Assembly (NCBI RefSeq): GCF_030272615.1
Contig: NC_081411.1
Span: forward strand, 835,812,136-835,876,135
Direction of reading: 5' to 3'
DNA: 64,000 nucleotides
DNA from: Cryptomeria japonica
Lineage: Eukaryota > Streptophyta > Pinopsida > Cupressales > Cupressaceae
The notes under the pieces were generated by a model that was given only the letters and a program-made list of their open reading frames with translations, did not search any database and was not told the origin of the DNA. Below, in pieces: positions 31,817 to 44,073 of this stretch. Every line of letters starts with the position of its first letter. Position 1 is the first letter of the stretch. The position numbers were made by a program, and so were the translations under genes.

Positions 31817-34800
31817 TCATGTCATTCTCATGAAAATATTGTTGAAATTCTGCTTCATCTGGGATAGAGCATTCTGCCATGATTCCAGTTATTGAATTGT
31901 ATACTCTGAAGTAGACAACAACTGAGAATAGAATTCTTCTATTAAATCAACCGATCATGTCGCAGATGTAGCAAGAATAGCTTCTGCACTGGAGTAGGCT
32001 CTCTAAAGAATGTCAATCTATGAGGTGATCTGACTCTTGAGCTCTCTTAGAGATTGAAATCTCTTAGCTCTCTCATTATCATTCCTGATCAGTCTATCAT
32101 GTAGTTCATCTATAGATTGGTTAAAGACATGAATGGAGTCCTGGAGTGGGACATATGCCTTGCATAACCTTTCTATTTCCTATTTAGTTTCAAATTGATT
32201 CTTAGAAATATCAGAATAGAAGAAAGTAACATTGGAGGTAGAGGCAAGATACTTTCCTCCAAATTCAATAGCTTTCTTCAATAGACTGCAATTATGAGAT
32301 AAAGCTATTTTGCCATTCTCAATGTGCTTAGCCAACTTGTCTCCATATGCCTTCTTGTGGCTCTTCTCAGAAGATATTTGAGCAGCATCTTCAAGTGATT
32401 TGATTTGATCAGATGCCTCTGCAACTAATTGACCAAGTTTGCTGATAGGAGTGGGAAGATGTGTGACAGAGGTTTTTGGTAGTAATCCATACAAAATTTC
32501 TACTACATTCTAGATTGTCTCTACCTCAACTCTTTATTCTTTCAACCTCTTCTTATGTGCACGAGATTGCATAACACTGGCAATCTTCATCATTTCAGAT
32601 GCACTTAAGGTATTCATATCAATAGGACCTGAAATACTCAAAGAGTCTTCATCATTATCATCAAGTTGTTTTTGCTTAGCTGGTTCAAGGGGTATACACT
32701 TAATGATGGCTTTTTCTGTGTTCTTCTCTATTGCATCTTATGCTTGCTGAGTAGTAGCTTCCTTAGTGGATTCCTTTCGAGTGATCTCAGTGATCGGTGG
32801 AGATTGGGGTTTCTCTAGCTACTCAGTTGCCGGTATACTAACCTCCTTTAGTTGAGTACCCAGTTGATCACCTGTTGTAACCTGTACTTCTATGATTGAA
32901 GGAGGATCCATATTTGGTGCAGTAATATCTTTAGATAGGTCCACTGTATCCTGGATATCCTCATCAACAAGAATAATAGATTCATCCTTCTTCTTGGTTG
33001 AACAGACTATATCAGCAGGAACAATTTCCTCTATATCCATTTTTGGTGGAGAAACATCATCTGCAGTTTCATCCTTATTGATAGAGTAAAGTTTCTATAC
33101 CATTTGTTTGATTACATAGGCTAGTTGATGAGTATTTGACTCAATAACTAACCTTTTTCCATCAAGAAGCTTCAATCTCCTTATTTTAAAATCAAAATAT
33201 ACTTTGTATTCTTCAGTCAAAGCATTAATTCCTTCAGATGATAAAGTGGGAAAATACTGTACAAATACTTCATCAATAATTTTCTTCTCTAACTATGTGG
33301 TTTCTTCCCATTTTTCTAACAAAGTATTATACAAAGAGATTGAAATATCTTTCTCTAAATCATGTGGAAATCTACTGTAGTGATTTAACAAAGTTATTAC
33401 TTGTTGGAGTATTTCCTTCTGCTCATCTACAGTAAAAGAATCATAATGTTCTTTAACATTTTCAAACCTGTTTCTTCTAATTAACTTCATTGTTCTCTCA
33501 AATATTGTGTTAGGTTTGTAGGTGGAAATATCTAGTGGTGTAGTTGCCTTTGGCACTACCTTTTCCTTCTTAGATGTTTTGCCGGTTGCCGTTTCCTTTT
33601 TAGGTTCTTCTTCAAATTTTGTACCCTCAGACTCTGGTTGCAAAATCAGTTTCCTATTCCTCTTCTTTGGTACACTCCTTTTTCTCAATTATTTTAGGTG
33701 CTGGTTCCTTCTTGCTTAGGAAACTTTGAGTCACCCTTGTAGTTTTCTTCACAGGAGATTTTTCTTCACTTTTCTTTTGCTTTCCTTTATCTTTAGCCAC
33801 AGGTGCAGTACCAGATTCAGCAGGTGCAACTTGGATTGCTAGAATGTCCAATTTTGCCTTCTTTTTGTCTATAGGAGATGCTAACAGGGTATTAGCATAG
33901 CCAACTAGTAATTCATGATTGACTTCATAGCTCATATCTTCCATCTCTTCCTCCCTTGGTTCAATTGCTTGCATCAAGCAAAAGTTAGTGGTAACTATGA
34001 AGATTATGTCTTTCTCAAAGTGTTTTACCACATCTTCAGGTAACCTCATTCTCAAACCCATCTTTTTTTGAAAATCATTAAAGTACCTATTCATGGCAGC
34101 TGAAAAGGTATTCTTTATAGCCTTAATGTTGTTCTTGATCTGTGCATTAACCGGTTGTTCTTTGGACCATTCAATGTCACCTATACCCGGTAGAAAATTC
34201 TAAAAGTAGAAAAATAATCCGACCAACAATTGACCAAATTTGAACTTTTGAGTATTGTCCTTCTTAATGGATTTCAAATTTTGAAATAGCTGGAGTCTGA
34301 TAGCTTCACAAATATCATAGTCTTCATTTCCAACAATCATACTATGTGCTGTATGAACTGCTGCAGATGGAACACTGTTAAGTCTATTGGAGTTAAATAC
34401 TCTGTAGCCTATCACCATTGCTGCAAGTTTCACCATAGGATCTTTGATATTGTTAACAGAGAAAGCACTCCCATCAGAGGTAGAACCGGTTAGCTTGAAG
34501 ATAGTGTCTTTTATAATTCTCCTCAACTTAGGGACTTTACCAGTTGAGAAATAACCCGTTACAACCCTAATAGCCTCCTTGGTTATTGTGTGAGTCCTCT
34601 CAAGATACATATTTTTGTCGTGGAATCGACTCAAAATTATTCTTATGTGTTAATCCTCAAAGTCTTCAATAAAGTAGTCAGCATTATGAAATCCTTTTTC
34701 AAAAAACCTAGCATATTTATCTTCAATATTTCCCTCCTTATTATAGAGTGATTTCAACTTAGTAAAGATATGAAGAGTTCCCAAATCTTCAATTTTCCAA

Positions 34801-35731
34801 ACTATATAGCTAGACAAATCACCTTTGACTATGACTCCACTTGGGACTGTTAGGAAACTCACAAATACTGAGAGGGGGGGGGTGAATCAGTATCTAACAG
34901 GTAATTAGAATTTATTAACTTAAAACATGCAGAACATATTATAACAGTGTACTAGTATGCAATAAATAATGAAATAAATAGAATTAAAAACATCCATATG
35001 AAAAGCACACCATGACACAAGGATTTAACGAGGAAACCCGATGTGGGAAAAACCTCAGTGGGATTTGTGACCCACAATATCCACTTACTGGCCAATAAGA
35101 GAATATTACTTACAAAAGGGGGCCTGCACATGCAGGAAGGCCAACTACCTAGAGCTCACTAGTCAATGGAAAGTCTGACTGACTTACAATGTGGATTATA
35201 CAAATCCAATATCTTGTACTACTTTACAATAGCATCTATAATGCCTGATCCAGTACCAGTTTCTGCTATGTTCTTTACAAAAAAACTTTAACCTATATTT
35301 CGCATAGTAGGTCTGCCTAATGTCTTCCTTTTTTGCTTACATCACTTGCTTACTTACAAAAATGTCTACAATGATCTATTTTATATATAAGAGTCATTTT
35401 ACAACTTGCCAAGTTGGCTTACAAGGTTTTTATAATAATAAACAAAATATAATATAACAAAAATCCTCTCGGCCTCTGTGCCAGTGTAGAGTGTGATCTG
35501 TTGATGCCGATGAACTATCTTGCTAGTGTAATGCCTTGCTGGTGCCATAGGATTGTAAGGTTGCCATCAATGACAAAACCTTCAATCACATACAATGTCT
35601 CATTGGAGTGTGCATATGTCAATAGGGACTTGTGACAATGCATTGTAAGACATAATTTCATCTACCTTTAGAGCTTCCTTAGGCTCAACAATGATCATTA
35701 AGCTCCCTATAGATATAGAAGTAGATGTCAT
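31817..35731 (-). pseudogene. Element F ORF2: large protein of unknown family, split by solo LTR H
   Basis: The ATG at 35731 begins MTSTSISIGSLMI. The frame runs to the target duplication of solo LTR H (35629), and skipping H plus one duplication copy keeps the same frame (SQVPSGVIVKGDL across the join). It continues to about 33690, where one frameshift moves it to the next frame, then to a stop at 31817. Net length is about 1040 codons. The middle is Lys/Glu-rich (KDKGKQKKSEEKSPVKK near 33760) and the last 200 residues look helical (QLVAEASDQIKSLED, then FVFNQSIDELHD-like text). I recognise no domain: no aspartic protease, RT or integrase motif. A handful of stops fit transitions. Function unknown; its conservation as one frame suggests it mattered to the element. 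Confidence 0.7.
34848..35624 (-). repeat. Solo LTR H inside F ORF2
   Basis: 777 bp with exact duplication GGGAC at 34843-34847 and 35625-35629. On the minus strand it runs from TATTGACATATGCAC (first bases probably TGTTGAC before a change) to GAGTTTCCTAACA. Near its end it has the GATTCACCCCCCCCC run typical of the Copia-like LTRs here. No internal region is present, so it is the product of LTR-LTR recombination. Confidence 0.85.
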
Positions 35732-36188
35732 TCTAGATAAACAAGTTTCAAGGCGGTAAGCAAGGGAATACCTCAAATTTCACACGTCACTTCGATTCCC
35801 AGTTGGACCGATCAATTGCACTCCCGTTCACTTCTCTGCAGCTTTCAATTCAACTTGATTTCTCTTAATCACAAAACAATTTGCCAATTCATACCAAAAT
35901 AATCTTTCTCTACTCTGCAATTGCTTCAATTTCTTTTCCTAAAGAGTTAGGGTAAAAATGATAAGGTAAAACTTGTTTTTATCCTTTTTACCAAGCATAA
36001 TAAATGCTCATACTTCTAGGTTACAAACACTAATTTCGCCAGTTAAGTGAAATACTAGTTGATTAACACGCTAGCACAAAAAGTCACCAAAATTCAAAAT
36101 TCAAAAAGAATTCTTTCTCGCTTATTTTACAGAAAGGGGTCCAAAATATGTTTTACCATTACACTCCCCTTAGCCATTTTAGGTAGGC
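35732..36188 (-). other. Spacer between F ORF1 and ORF2
   Basis: 457 bases with no frame I can support. It may hold an intron or a leader for ORF2; nothing decisive is visible. Confidence 0.4.
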
Positions 36189-37484
36189 TTAAGTCATTGG
36201 TGCAAGAATCTCTTCATTAGGTGAAGGAGTGATTTCTTCTACAGGAAATTCTTTGCTATTCTTCTTCCAATTCTAGTTCATATCTTCTCTTGTTTCCTCA
36301 ACATCAATTTTCTGCTTGCCTTTTTGATCCTTAGTAGAGTTGACCGGTTTGTTGTTTCTGGTTCTGCAAAACTTTGCCAGGTGCCCCAGTTTGTTGCAGT
36401 GGTAACAGACTATACCAGATGATCTCTAGGGTCCTGCATTTCCTCTTGCTATTCTTTTTCTACAGTTCATATCCACATGGCCAAGGTTATTACAAAAGGT
36501 ATAAACAACGTTTGTTCCATTTTCCATTTCGAATGGACTAAACCAATTGTCATGGGATCTTTGCCAGTTCCTGTTTACCTGGTTATCAAAATTCCTTGTC
36601 CAGTTACCATATGGTCTAGGATGCATGTGTGGTACAGGATTGTTTGATCCATATCTACACTCAATATGTTTATGTCCATACATTCCACAAGTGTAGCAAT
36701 TTCCTTCAAATTTTCTAGACACATACCTAGCATTAATATTGTAACTCGCATTCATGTTAGGTTTGTTCCTACAAACATTTGCAGTATGACCAGGCTTATG
36801 ACAAACAAAGCAAACAGGTTTAAAGGCCTTCTTACTAGTAGTCTCATTAACTTTTGAAGCATTTTTATTCTTTGGATAGTTTCTCTTTGTCCCAAAGGAT
36901 TCACCTTTTTCAGTTGTATGAAAACCAAGTCTAGAGATATCACCCTTCATTCTCTGTGATTGAATTTGTTCTTCCAGCATGGTAGAAATTTTGACATACT
37001 TTTCCAGTTTCTCATTGGCTTCAATAAGCTTATTGACAAGATCCTCATTGTGCTTGGATAGATTCTCTTTCAGAGATGATGCCAACTCAAGATCTAGCTT
37101 TAGGTTTTCCTTTTCTTCTATTTCAGCTATTAAGTCCTCATGCATAGTATCTTTTTCCCGTTTGATCTTTATGATTTCCTTATCTCTTACCTTGATAAGA
37201 TCTTCAATATCTCTTCTTGCTTCCAGCTCCTGACTCATGCGAATAGTGAGACCTTCTAGTTCTCTCCTTAGATTCAGTTTCTCACCTTGCAACTTTTCAA
37301 CTTCTTCTGATATACCATCAATATTAGCTTCGTCTGAAGAACTATTGTAAGATATTTCTAACAATTTTTCAGATAGCTCTCTCCTCTTGACTTGAGAAGC
37401 TTTCAGTTTTCCCCTAAGGGTTTTAACTTCATTTCTGCTAGCTTCTAGCTCTCTAACCATCTCAAAGTAGCTTTTGTCCCCCAT
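36189..37484 (-). pseudogene. Element F ORF1: gag-like coiled-coil protein with CCHC zinc knuckles
   Basis: The ATG at 37484 in an ACCATGGGG context starts MGDKSYFEMVRELEASR; the frame extends upstream without an ATG. Residues 1-190 are heptad-rich and very charged, a long coiled coil. Zinc knuckles follow: CFVCHKPGHTANVC (about 224-237), CYTCGMYGHKHIEC (about 262-275), a degenerate FCNNLGHVDMNC (about 327) and CYHCNKLGHLAKFC (about 358-371) beyond a TAG at 36426. A second stop lies near 36270 and the natural end is at 36189 (432 codons). Knuckles of this kind bind RNA in gag proteins, so an RNA-binding, particle-forming role is likely but inferred. The N-terminal half closely matches the element I frame at 63597. 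Confidence 0.85.
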
Positions 37485-37501
37485 GGTAGTTTCAAGATTC
37501 C

Positions 37502-37520
37502 CTTCTAAGCGGTTAGGCTT
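37502..37520 (-). other. Shared Copia leader motif, copy in pol-less element F
   Basis: Minus strand AAGCCTAACCGCTTAGAAG, between primer site and ATG; compare AAGCTTAACCGCTTGAGG in Copia A. Confidence 0.7.
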
Positions 37521-37534
37521 CAAAGAAGTTACGC

Positions 37535-37546
37535 TCTGATACCAAT
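37535..37546 (-). other. Primer binding site of element F
   Basis: Minus strand ATTGGTATCAGAGC follows the LTR end CCATCA directly, identical to the site in Copia A. Confidence 0.9.
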
Positions 37547-38577
37547 TGATGGAGTTGAAAAGTACTAAGAGGGGGGGGGGTGAATCAGTGACTCCAAAAC
37601 AAATACTACTTTAAACACTGACCGATAGATGGATTTAACCAAACAGTTGAACAAAATACATGTTGTCCAAAATGAAATAACAACATCCACATAAAGTAGA
37701 ACATCCACCATAACACAAGTGTTTATACGTGGAAAACCCAAATAGGTAAAAACCACGGTGAGATGGAACTCACAAGTTAACTATCTGCAGTAATAGAAAA
37801 CTGACCGGTTAAGGTCTTACAAAGAGCCCTTCTAGGAGCGAATCTTGTTAGAGATTCCAAGCTTGATTAGAAGCTTATACCCTATTAAGAGTACTACCCT
37901 GTTAAGAGTAACCTTGTTGGAGGATTTTAGAATCCAAACTAATGGATCACCTTGTCAGAGGATTTGTACAATGAAGCTTGTTAGAGCTTAACCGGTTAGG
38001 GGATTTAGTTCTATTGTAATGATTTGAAAACAACAAGAAAGATCTGATTTGTTCTAAGTATCAAAAACTTGCTTGATCAGATAATTCTAAGTACATTCAA
38101 CACTGCTCTCCATTTAAACACTTATCGCTCTTCAGCAAAAGTATTCACATAGAGTACCTTTACTATATCCATTCTCTCTTTTTCTTCTCACACAAAATGC
38201 TTCGCTCAGATGTCTTTAAATAGACATACAAACCTTATGTAGGCCATAGGAACACAATTTCCTAGGTGCAGTGTATCTAGACATTTAGTCATAGCTCATC
38301 ACAAAAATGACCACCAAACAAACAGTGCTTGTAGTCATCACAAGAAAAAGATATACTGTTTAGAGTAGTCGATACTGGTTGGAGTGTTACCACATGTTAT
38401 CTCTTAGGGACATACCAGTTGACACAAGATACTAGTTAGAGATAGATCTTAAACATACCGATTGGTAGTGTAAACCAGTTGAAGTTATACCAGTAGTCAA
38501 TGTTATCATATATGTGTGTGAATGTTTCATCAATGACAATAAGTGATGAATACATTACAATCGTCATCAAGCCAACA
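37547..38577 (-). repeat. 5' LTR of element F
   Basis: 1031 bp. It ends with a C-run (GATTCACCCCCCCCC on the minus strand) followed by CTTAGTACTTTTCAACTCCATCA-type sequence. The left LTR differs by eye at a few percent of positions. Confidence 0.92.
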
Positions 38578-38582
38578 CTGAG

Positions 38583-41500
38583 TTGCAAATACAACTGGTA
38601 GACATATCTTTTCTATTGAGGAATAATTTAATTCATAACCAACAAGCATTCTACTGATATAATATATTGCTCTTTCTTTTCCTTCTTTATCATTTTGTGC
38701 TAGGAGAGCTCCTAATGATACATTTTTTGGTGAGACATATAGCAACAATGGTTTCCCTTTGGTTGGTGATACTAGTACTAGATGACTCATAAGATATTCT
38801 TTTATTTTCAAAAAAGATTCTTCACATTTTAGATCCCATTTGAATGGAATATTTTTATGTAGAAGATGGGTGAATGGAAGACATCTATCTGCTAACTGAG
38901 AGACAAATCTCCTGATTGATTGCAATCTTCCTTGTAAAGATCGCAATTGACTTATGTTCCTAGGTGACTCCATCTCCATGATGACTTTGACCTTTCCAAG
39001 ATCTACTTCAATTCCATGAGATGATATAATGTACCCAAGAAGTTTTCTAGAGGTTACCCCAAATGCACATTTCTTTGGATTTAATCTCAATTGATATCTT
39101 TCCAGTCTATCAAAAATCTTGCTTAAGATATTCAAATATTCTTGTCTTGTATGAGATTTTGCAAGTATATCATCGACATAATCTTCCATAAATGTATGCA
39201 TCATATCATGGAAAATTATCGTCATAGCCCTTTGATAAGTTGCTCTTGCATTCTTAAGCCCAAATGGCATAACATTCTAGCAATAAGTTCCCCATGCACT
39301 AGTGAAAGCTATCTTTTCTTGATCTTCAGGTGCGATTATTATTTGATTATATCTTGAGAAGCCATCCATTAATGAAAAAATCTCATGCCCTGTTGATAAG
39401 TCCACAATTATATCAATGTTTGGTAGTGAGAAATCATCTTTTGGACATACTTTATTCAGATCTCTGAAATCTGTACAAAATCTTATGCTTTTATCTGGTT
39501 TTGACATTGGTACAATACTTGAAACCCATTCTGGATAAGCAGCAGATCTTATAAAACCCACTTCTAATAGTTTCTTTAGCTTGATGTTTACAAGAAGAAC
39601 AATGTGTGGATGCATCTTTCTTAGCTTTTTCTTAACTAGTTTTGCTTTTAAATCCACATTAAGATGATGCATGATAAGATCTCGATTAAGTCCTGGCATA
39701 TCCGCATAGGACCAAGCAAAATTTATTTGTCTTTGCTTAAAGAATTCCATGTATTCTTTCCTCTCTTCTTCTGATAATGAGGCAACATAATGAAGTATTT
39801 TAGGATCCTTTGATTTACCAATGTTTACTGCTTCTATTGGTTCTATTAGGATAGCAGATCTCTCTTGAAAATATGCAAAAAGAATGTCAAACTTTCCATC
39901 TTTTGGTGCCTCAAAGAGGTCCGCACCATCAGATATGTCCTTTATTTTCTCTTTTGATGGGTCTAGTGTTGCCATGAAATGGTTTTCAACAATAGGTCTC
40001 TTTCCTTGTTTTATTTCATTTTTGTGATTGGAAAGTTTAGCATTCTCCCGACTACGAGAAATATTACTTGATTTTGCAATGGAAGATATCTTAGGTGTGA
40101 TGGGTTTGACAACATTAAGGTACACAACTAAGTCATGATCATTGGAAAAGACATTTAGTTCAGGGTTGTCTAAATTATCCCAATCAATTAGTTCAGGATG
40201 AAGAAGGGGTAAATCATAATCACTGTCATCATTAGGTGCTTCAATGTTCATGACATAATGATCATAATTTGGCATAGACATAGATCAAATGTTTTTGAGA
40301 ATTGTCTTTCCCAAGCATCTCCCAATTAGTTCTAACAAAATCAGTATTAGTATTTTGTAGTTCATACTCAAGTGGTTCTTCAACTAACATTTGTCCCTTA
40401 AACGAATGGATTATATCAACACACACATCTTTAATACTACAAATTCCTTCTTGATTGACCTCATTTGCATTTTGGAATTGACATACTTGTGTACATGATA
40501 AAGATGATTCTTTTTCTAGAGTTTGTCTCCTTTCAAACTCAACTTCTTCTAGACTAATAGTCAATCCAACTTGACTATCTCTTAATTCTTCTATGGTTCT
40601 GCCACATCTGGATATATCTTGTTCCTCTTTTGATGAAAATCTTATATTTTCAGATGCTTGATCTATCCCTATTTGTACTTCTTTGTCTTTGTCATTCCCT
40701 TTCCTTTTTGCATACACCTCTTTTCTTTGAATTCTAAGTTTTTTTTGCCTTCTTTCTAACTCCATCTTTTGTTTTGTAATAGACAAGTCTTCTTTTGTGA
40801 TAGCTACTTGGTCTTCATTGTTTTCCTTACTTGATGTAGAAGATAAGACTCTCGACCCCATTCATACTCATTTGAATTTGTCTCTGAATCATGATCTAGG
40901 ACTACTCCACTATACCATACAAGAATGTTGTATGGTGCAAAAAGTTCCCTAATTTTTGCTGCTTCTGGAATATCTTGTTCATATTTTGTAATTTTTTGTA
41001 TTTCCAAAACTTGTTGACAAGATTTTTCTTTACCCTTGATGGTAATCTCCTTGTCTTGCTTTTCATGTTCTCCTTGCTTCTTTTGTTTATTGGTTACTAT
41101 TTCTGCTGCTTGATGTAGCTTTTCTTGCCAATTTTCTTCTTTAGAGACTAATTTCTTTTTCCATTTTTGTTGTTGATGATTATGTTTCTTTTGATTGGAT
41201 TTTACATATCCAAGCCTAGATTTATCTTCTTTGGATTGTGAGTGTGGACAAATAGGTTATGAAATACCTTGATGTCGCTTACCAATTGGTCATTTTCCTT
41301 CATATCCCATTTTTTTGCATGATTTCATAACCTTTGCCATATTGTTTAATGGGAATATTGACTTCTGCTACTATTGCTATAGTTTTATCTTCATCTTTGT
41401 ACAACCAACCAAGAATTTCTTTGTCTTCATTTTCTTCTTCAAGAGTTCCAACACTGACAAATGTTCCTTTAAACATATGTTTTGATCTTTCTAAAGTATT

Positions 41501-42690
41501 TGATTGAATATCTATAGGATTTCCATATGACTTAGGGGAAAGTGGAAAATTATGCAAAGAATATTTTCCCATTCCTTCATCATTTAATTTGATCTTTTCC
41601 TCAAAAGTTTCCCATAACTTTTCTTGAATTTATTTAGTGGGATATACTGATTCTCTATTATGTGGAACTCTTGTATCTTTTGTTGGATTCAAATTATTGC
41701 AATATTGACTAGAATCTACAATTATAGTGATCTCTTTTCCATCATGAGGAAATTTTACACATTCATGATATGTAGAAGGAACTGCTTGCATTTTGTGAAT
41801 CCATGGTCTTCATAGAAGAATGTTGTAAGAGAGATTCAAATCTAAAACTTGACACAATATATTCCTTTTCACAAGTCCTATTTTCATTGGCAACACAATA
41901 GTTCCTTTAGAAGAACGTTTTGGTTCATCATAAGCCTTGATGGTTATTTTCTTTTTCGAGTCCACTGCATTTTCTCAATATCCCAAAGCTTTTATCAAAC
42001 TTAATGCACAAATGTTTAAGGCAACTCATCCATCTATGAGTACATGTTTGACATGAGTTTTATTAATGGTGACTTCAACATGTAAGGGGGAATTGTGAGG
42101 ATGTTGTAAGGATGCATCATCATTTTCAAAAAATGATAAGCAATTGGTGGAGCTATAAGGTGTCCTACCATGTTTTGGAACTCATCTATATCCAAATGTT
42201 TTGAAACTATTGTTTCCACTAAAGCTTTCTCTAAAATTTCCTTATACATAGGTGAAACCTTGAGAAGTTCCAGAATTGATATTTGGGCGGGTATTCTTTG
42301 TAATTGCTCTACTAAATTGTATTGTTGTGAAGTGGATGTTGGGTCTTTTGTTATACCTAGAAAGGTAACCTTTGCTTTGCTTCTCGTAATAACATTGATT
42401 GGCTTTGAAGATGGATTATCTTTAACAATGATAACATTTACCATATCATCATATGTATAAGTGTAATTAATTTTATATTTTCCTTTGTCATCTTTTAATT
42501 GGGATGGTTCACCTTTGTCATAATTCAGAAGTGGAGTTTTGAAAGCTAGGTGTGATTCGTTTGTCTTATGGCTATCCACTGTGATGGTTCCATTATCGAT
42601 TAGATCTTGGATAAGGTGTTTCAATCTCTGACAATCATTTGTTTGGTGTCCTTTATTTCAATGGTAATTTCAAAAATGATTGTCATTTCA
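38583..42690 (-). pseudogene. Element D pol, first part: protease-like region and reverse transcriptase
   Basis: From about 42690 the frame continues gag past a weak knuckle (NKGHQTNDC, then LKHLIQDLIDNGT near 42600) into a protease-like region with many stops (41300-42050). A charged linker follows (40262-40861 in another frame). RT begins near 39650 (VKKKLRKMHPHI, EVGFIRSAAYPEWVSSIVPM, FCTDFRDLNKVCPKDDF) and continues after a TAG at about 39274 with MPFGLKNARATYQRAM, the active-site YVDD (about 39180) and SRKLLGYIISSHGIEVD, ending with KGKPLLLYVSPKNVSLGALL in the RNase H-like region. The reading stops at 38583, where F is inserted; it resumes at 30501. This is the Gypsy RT type, with the PR-RT-RH-IN order of Tat/Ogre-like elements. 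Confidence 0.88.
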
Positions 42691-44073
42691 CCAATTTGGC
42701 TTGACTGGTGGTTCATAACTTCTTGCTTCTGGTAAAACAATCAATTTGTTGGCAAGCAAAGTTTTTAGAGCTGATTCCAAAGGTTCTCCAATGTTTGTGA
42801 ATTTCCTCCGAGGATTGGAGAAAAGGGACTTGGCTTTATTGTTTTCTGGATTGTAATTGCTTGGGATTTGACTTGATAGATTAAAGATTGGTTGTTGTTG
42901 TTTTGTAGCACTATTATCATCATTTCCTCTATTGCTGATATTCCTATTCTTTGACCATAATTTGAGTTTGTCATTGTTGTTTTTGTTGTTGGAATTATTG
43001 TAAAGTTTTATCTCTCCTTTCTTTACCATCGCGTTCTCTATTTTTAGACCATTCTCGATCATTTTGGCAAAAGAGGGAGGACATTGCATTCTTAGTCGAT
43101 AACTCATTTCACTGATAAGATTATCAATGAATATGTCCATTTTTTCTTGATCAGGTACATCTTGGGGATACCTATTAAACATGTGTTTCCATTTTTGTAA
43201 GAATATCATAAAAGATTCACCATTCTTTTTTTTAACATTGCATAGATCTAGCATTGTTATCTCATTCCTTATATTGTAGGAGTATTGTGAAATAAATCTA
43301 TTCACAAGTTCTTCAAAAGATTTGATTTCGGATGGTAATCTTGAAAACCACTCCATTGATTGTCCATTTAAACTCCTAGGAAAAAGATGCATAAGTTAAG
43401 TTTCATCATGAGCAAATTCCATGCTCATAGTACAAAACTCCCTAATGTGATCTCGAGGATCATATTTTCCATCATATTTGTCATATTTAGGAATCTCACA
43501 ATGTTGCGGAAATGGTATCATATTCAAATTCTTATTGAAAGGATATGGACATATATCTTCCAATAAATACTTCTTGGAGCTTGTTCCATTTTGCATGTGT
43601 TGTATCTGTTGTTGTAGAGTTTGCATTTGTTGAGTAAGGTTTGACAATGGATTATCCACATAATTTCTCCTTGTTTCTTCGTAAGTTCTTTTATCACTAT
43701 GCTCTTTTCTTGTGTCATCCCTTTATTTCTTTGTTTCTTCATGACTTTCTTTGTTCATATCTTCTTTATTTGGATCATTTGTGTTTTGAGTGTTACTTGC
43801 CTCCGCATCTTGTTTCAAGCTTTCTATGTTAAAGTCTTGTGGTAATTTAGCTCTAGATTTTGCCAACATCAAGAGATATTCCTCTTTTTGTTTTGCAAAC
43901 AATTTCTCCATTAGCCTATCAAATTTAAAATCTTTCTCAAGGTCTCTAATGGTGCTATTGATTACTTCTTTGTGAATAGTAGTAAACCCAAAATTTTGGA
44001 ATGTAGGATTATCTTCTTCCTCCATTTGTTGTTTTCTCAGTTGTTCATATTGAGCTCTAGTCCAAACTGGCAT
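42691..44073 (-). pseudogene. Element D gag
   Basis: The ATG at 44073 (MPVWTRAQYEQLRKQQMEEED) starts a frame that stays in phase to about 42690 through stops at 43723 (TAA, likely from CAA) and near 43393. The N-terminal part is charged and helical. The retrotransposon gag domain lies at about 42990-43560 (EIPKYDKYDGKYDPRDHIREF, then SLNGQSMEWFSRLP, NRFISQYSYN and MDIFIDNLISEMSYRL). A Lys/Asn-rich tail precedes the knuckle. It is followed in frame by the protease-RT region. In the living element it would have formed the particle core in the cytoplasm. Confidence 0.85.

Larger units (their letters stand above)
30502..38577 (-). mobile_element. Element F: Copia-like LTR element without pol, carrying two ORFs
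   Basis: Exact duplication CTGAG (30497-30501 and 38578-38582) interrupts D between RT and RNase H. LTRs are 1014 and 1031 bp, TGTTGGCTTGATGA to CCATCA on the minus strand, followed by an initiator-Met-type primer site and preceded by a purine tract. The interior (31516-37546) has ORF1 (coiled coil plus zinc knuckles) and a roughly 1040-codon ORF2 with no recognisable RT, protease, RNase H or integrase. F therefore looks non-autonomous and, by its ends, served by Copia enzymes. It contains solo LTR H. Element I at the right edge is related. Confidence 0.88.

Noticed and set aside
42170-42460. Plus-strand open frame of 96 codons
   Set aside because: Shadow of the D gag-pol frame on the minus strand.
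38583-44073. Endogenous pararetrovirus instead of a Gypsy element for D
   Set aside because: LTRs, target duplication, purine tract, gag domain and a downstream integrase all fit a Gypsy LTR retrotransposon; no movement or virion-associated protein is visible.
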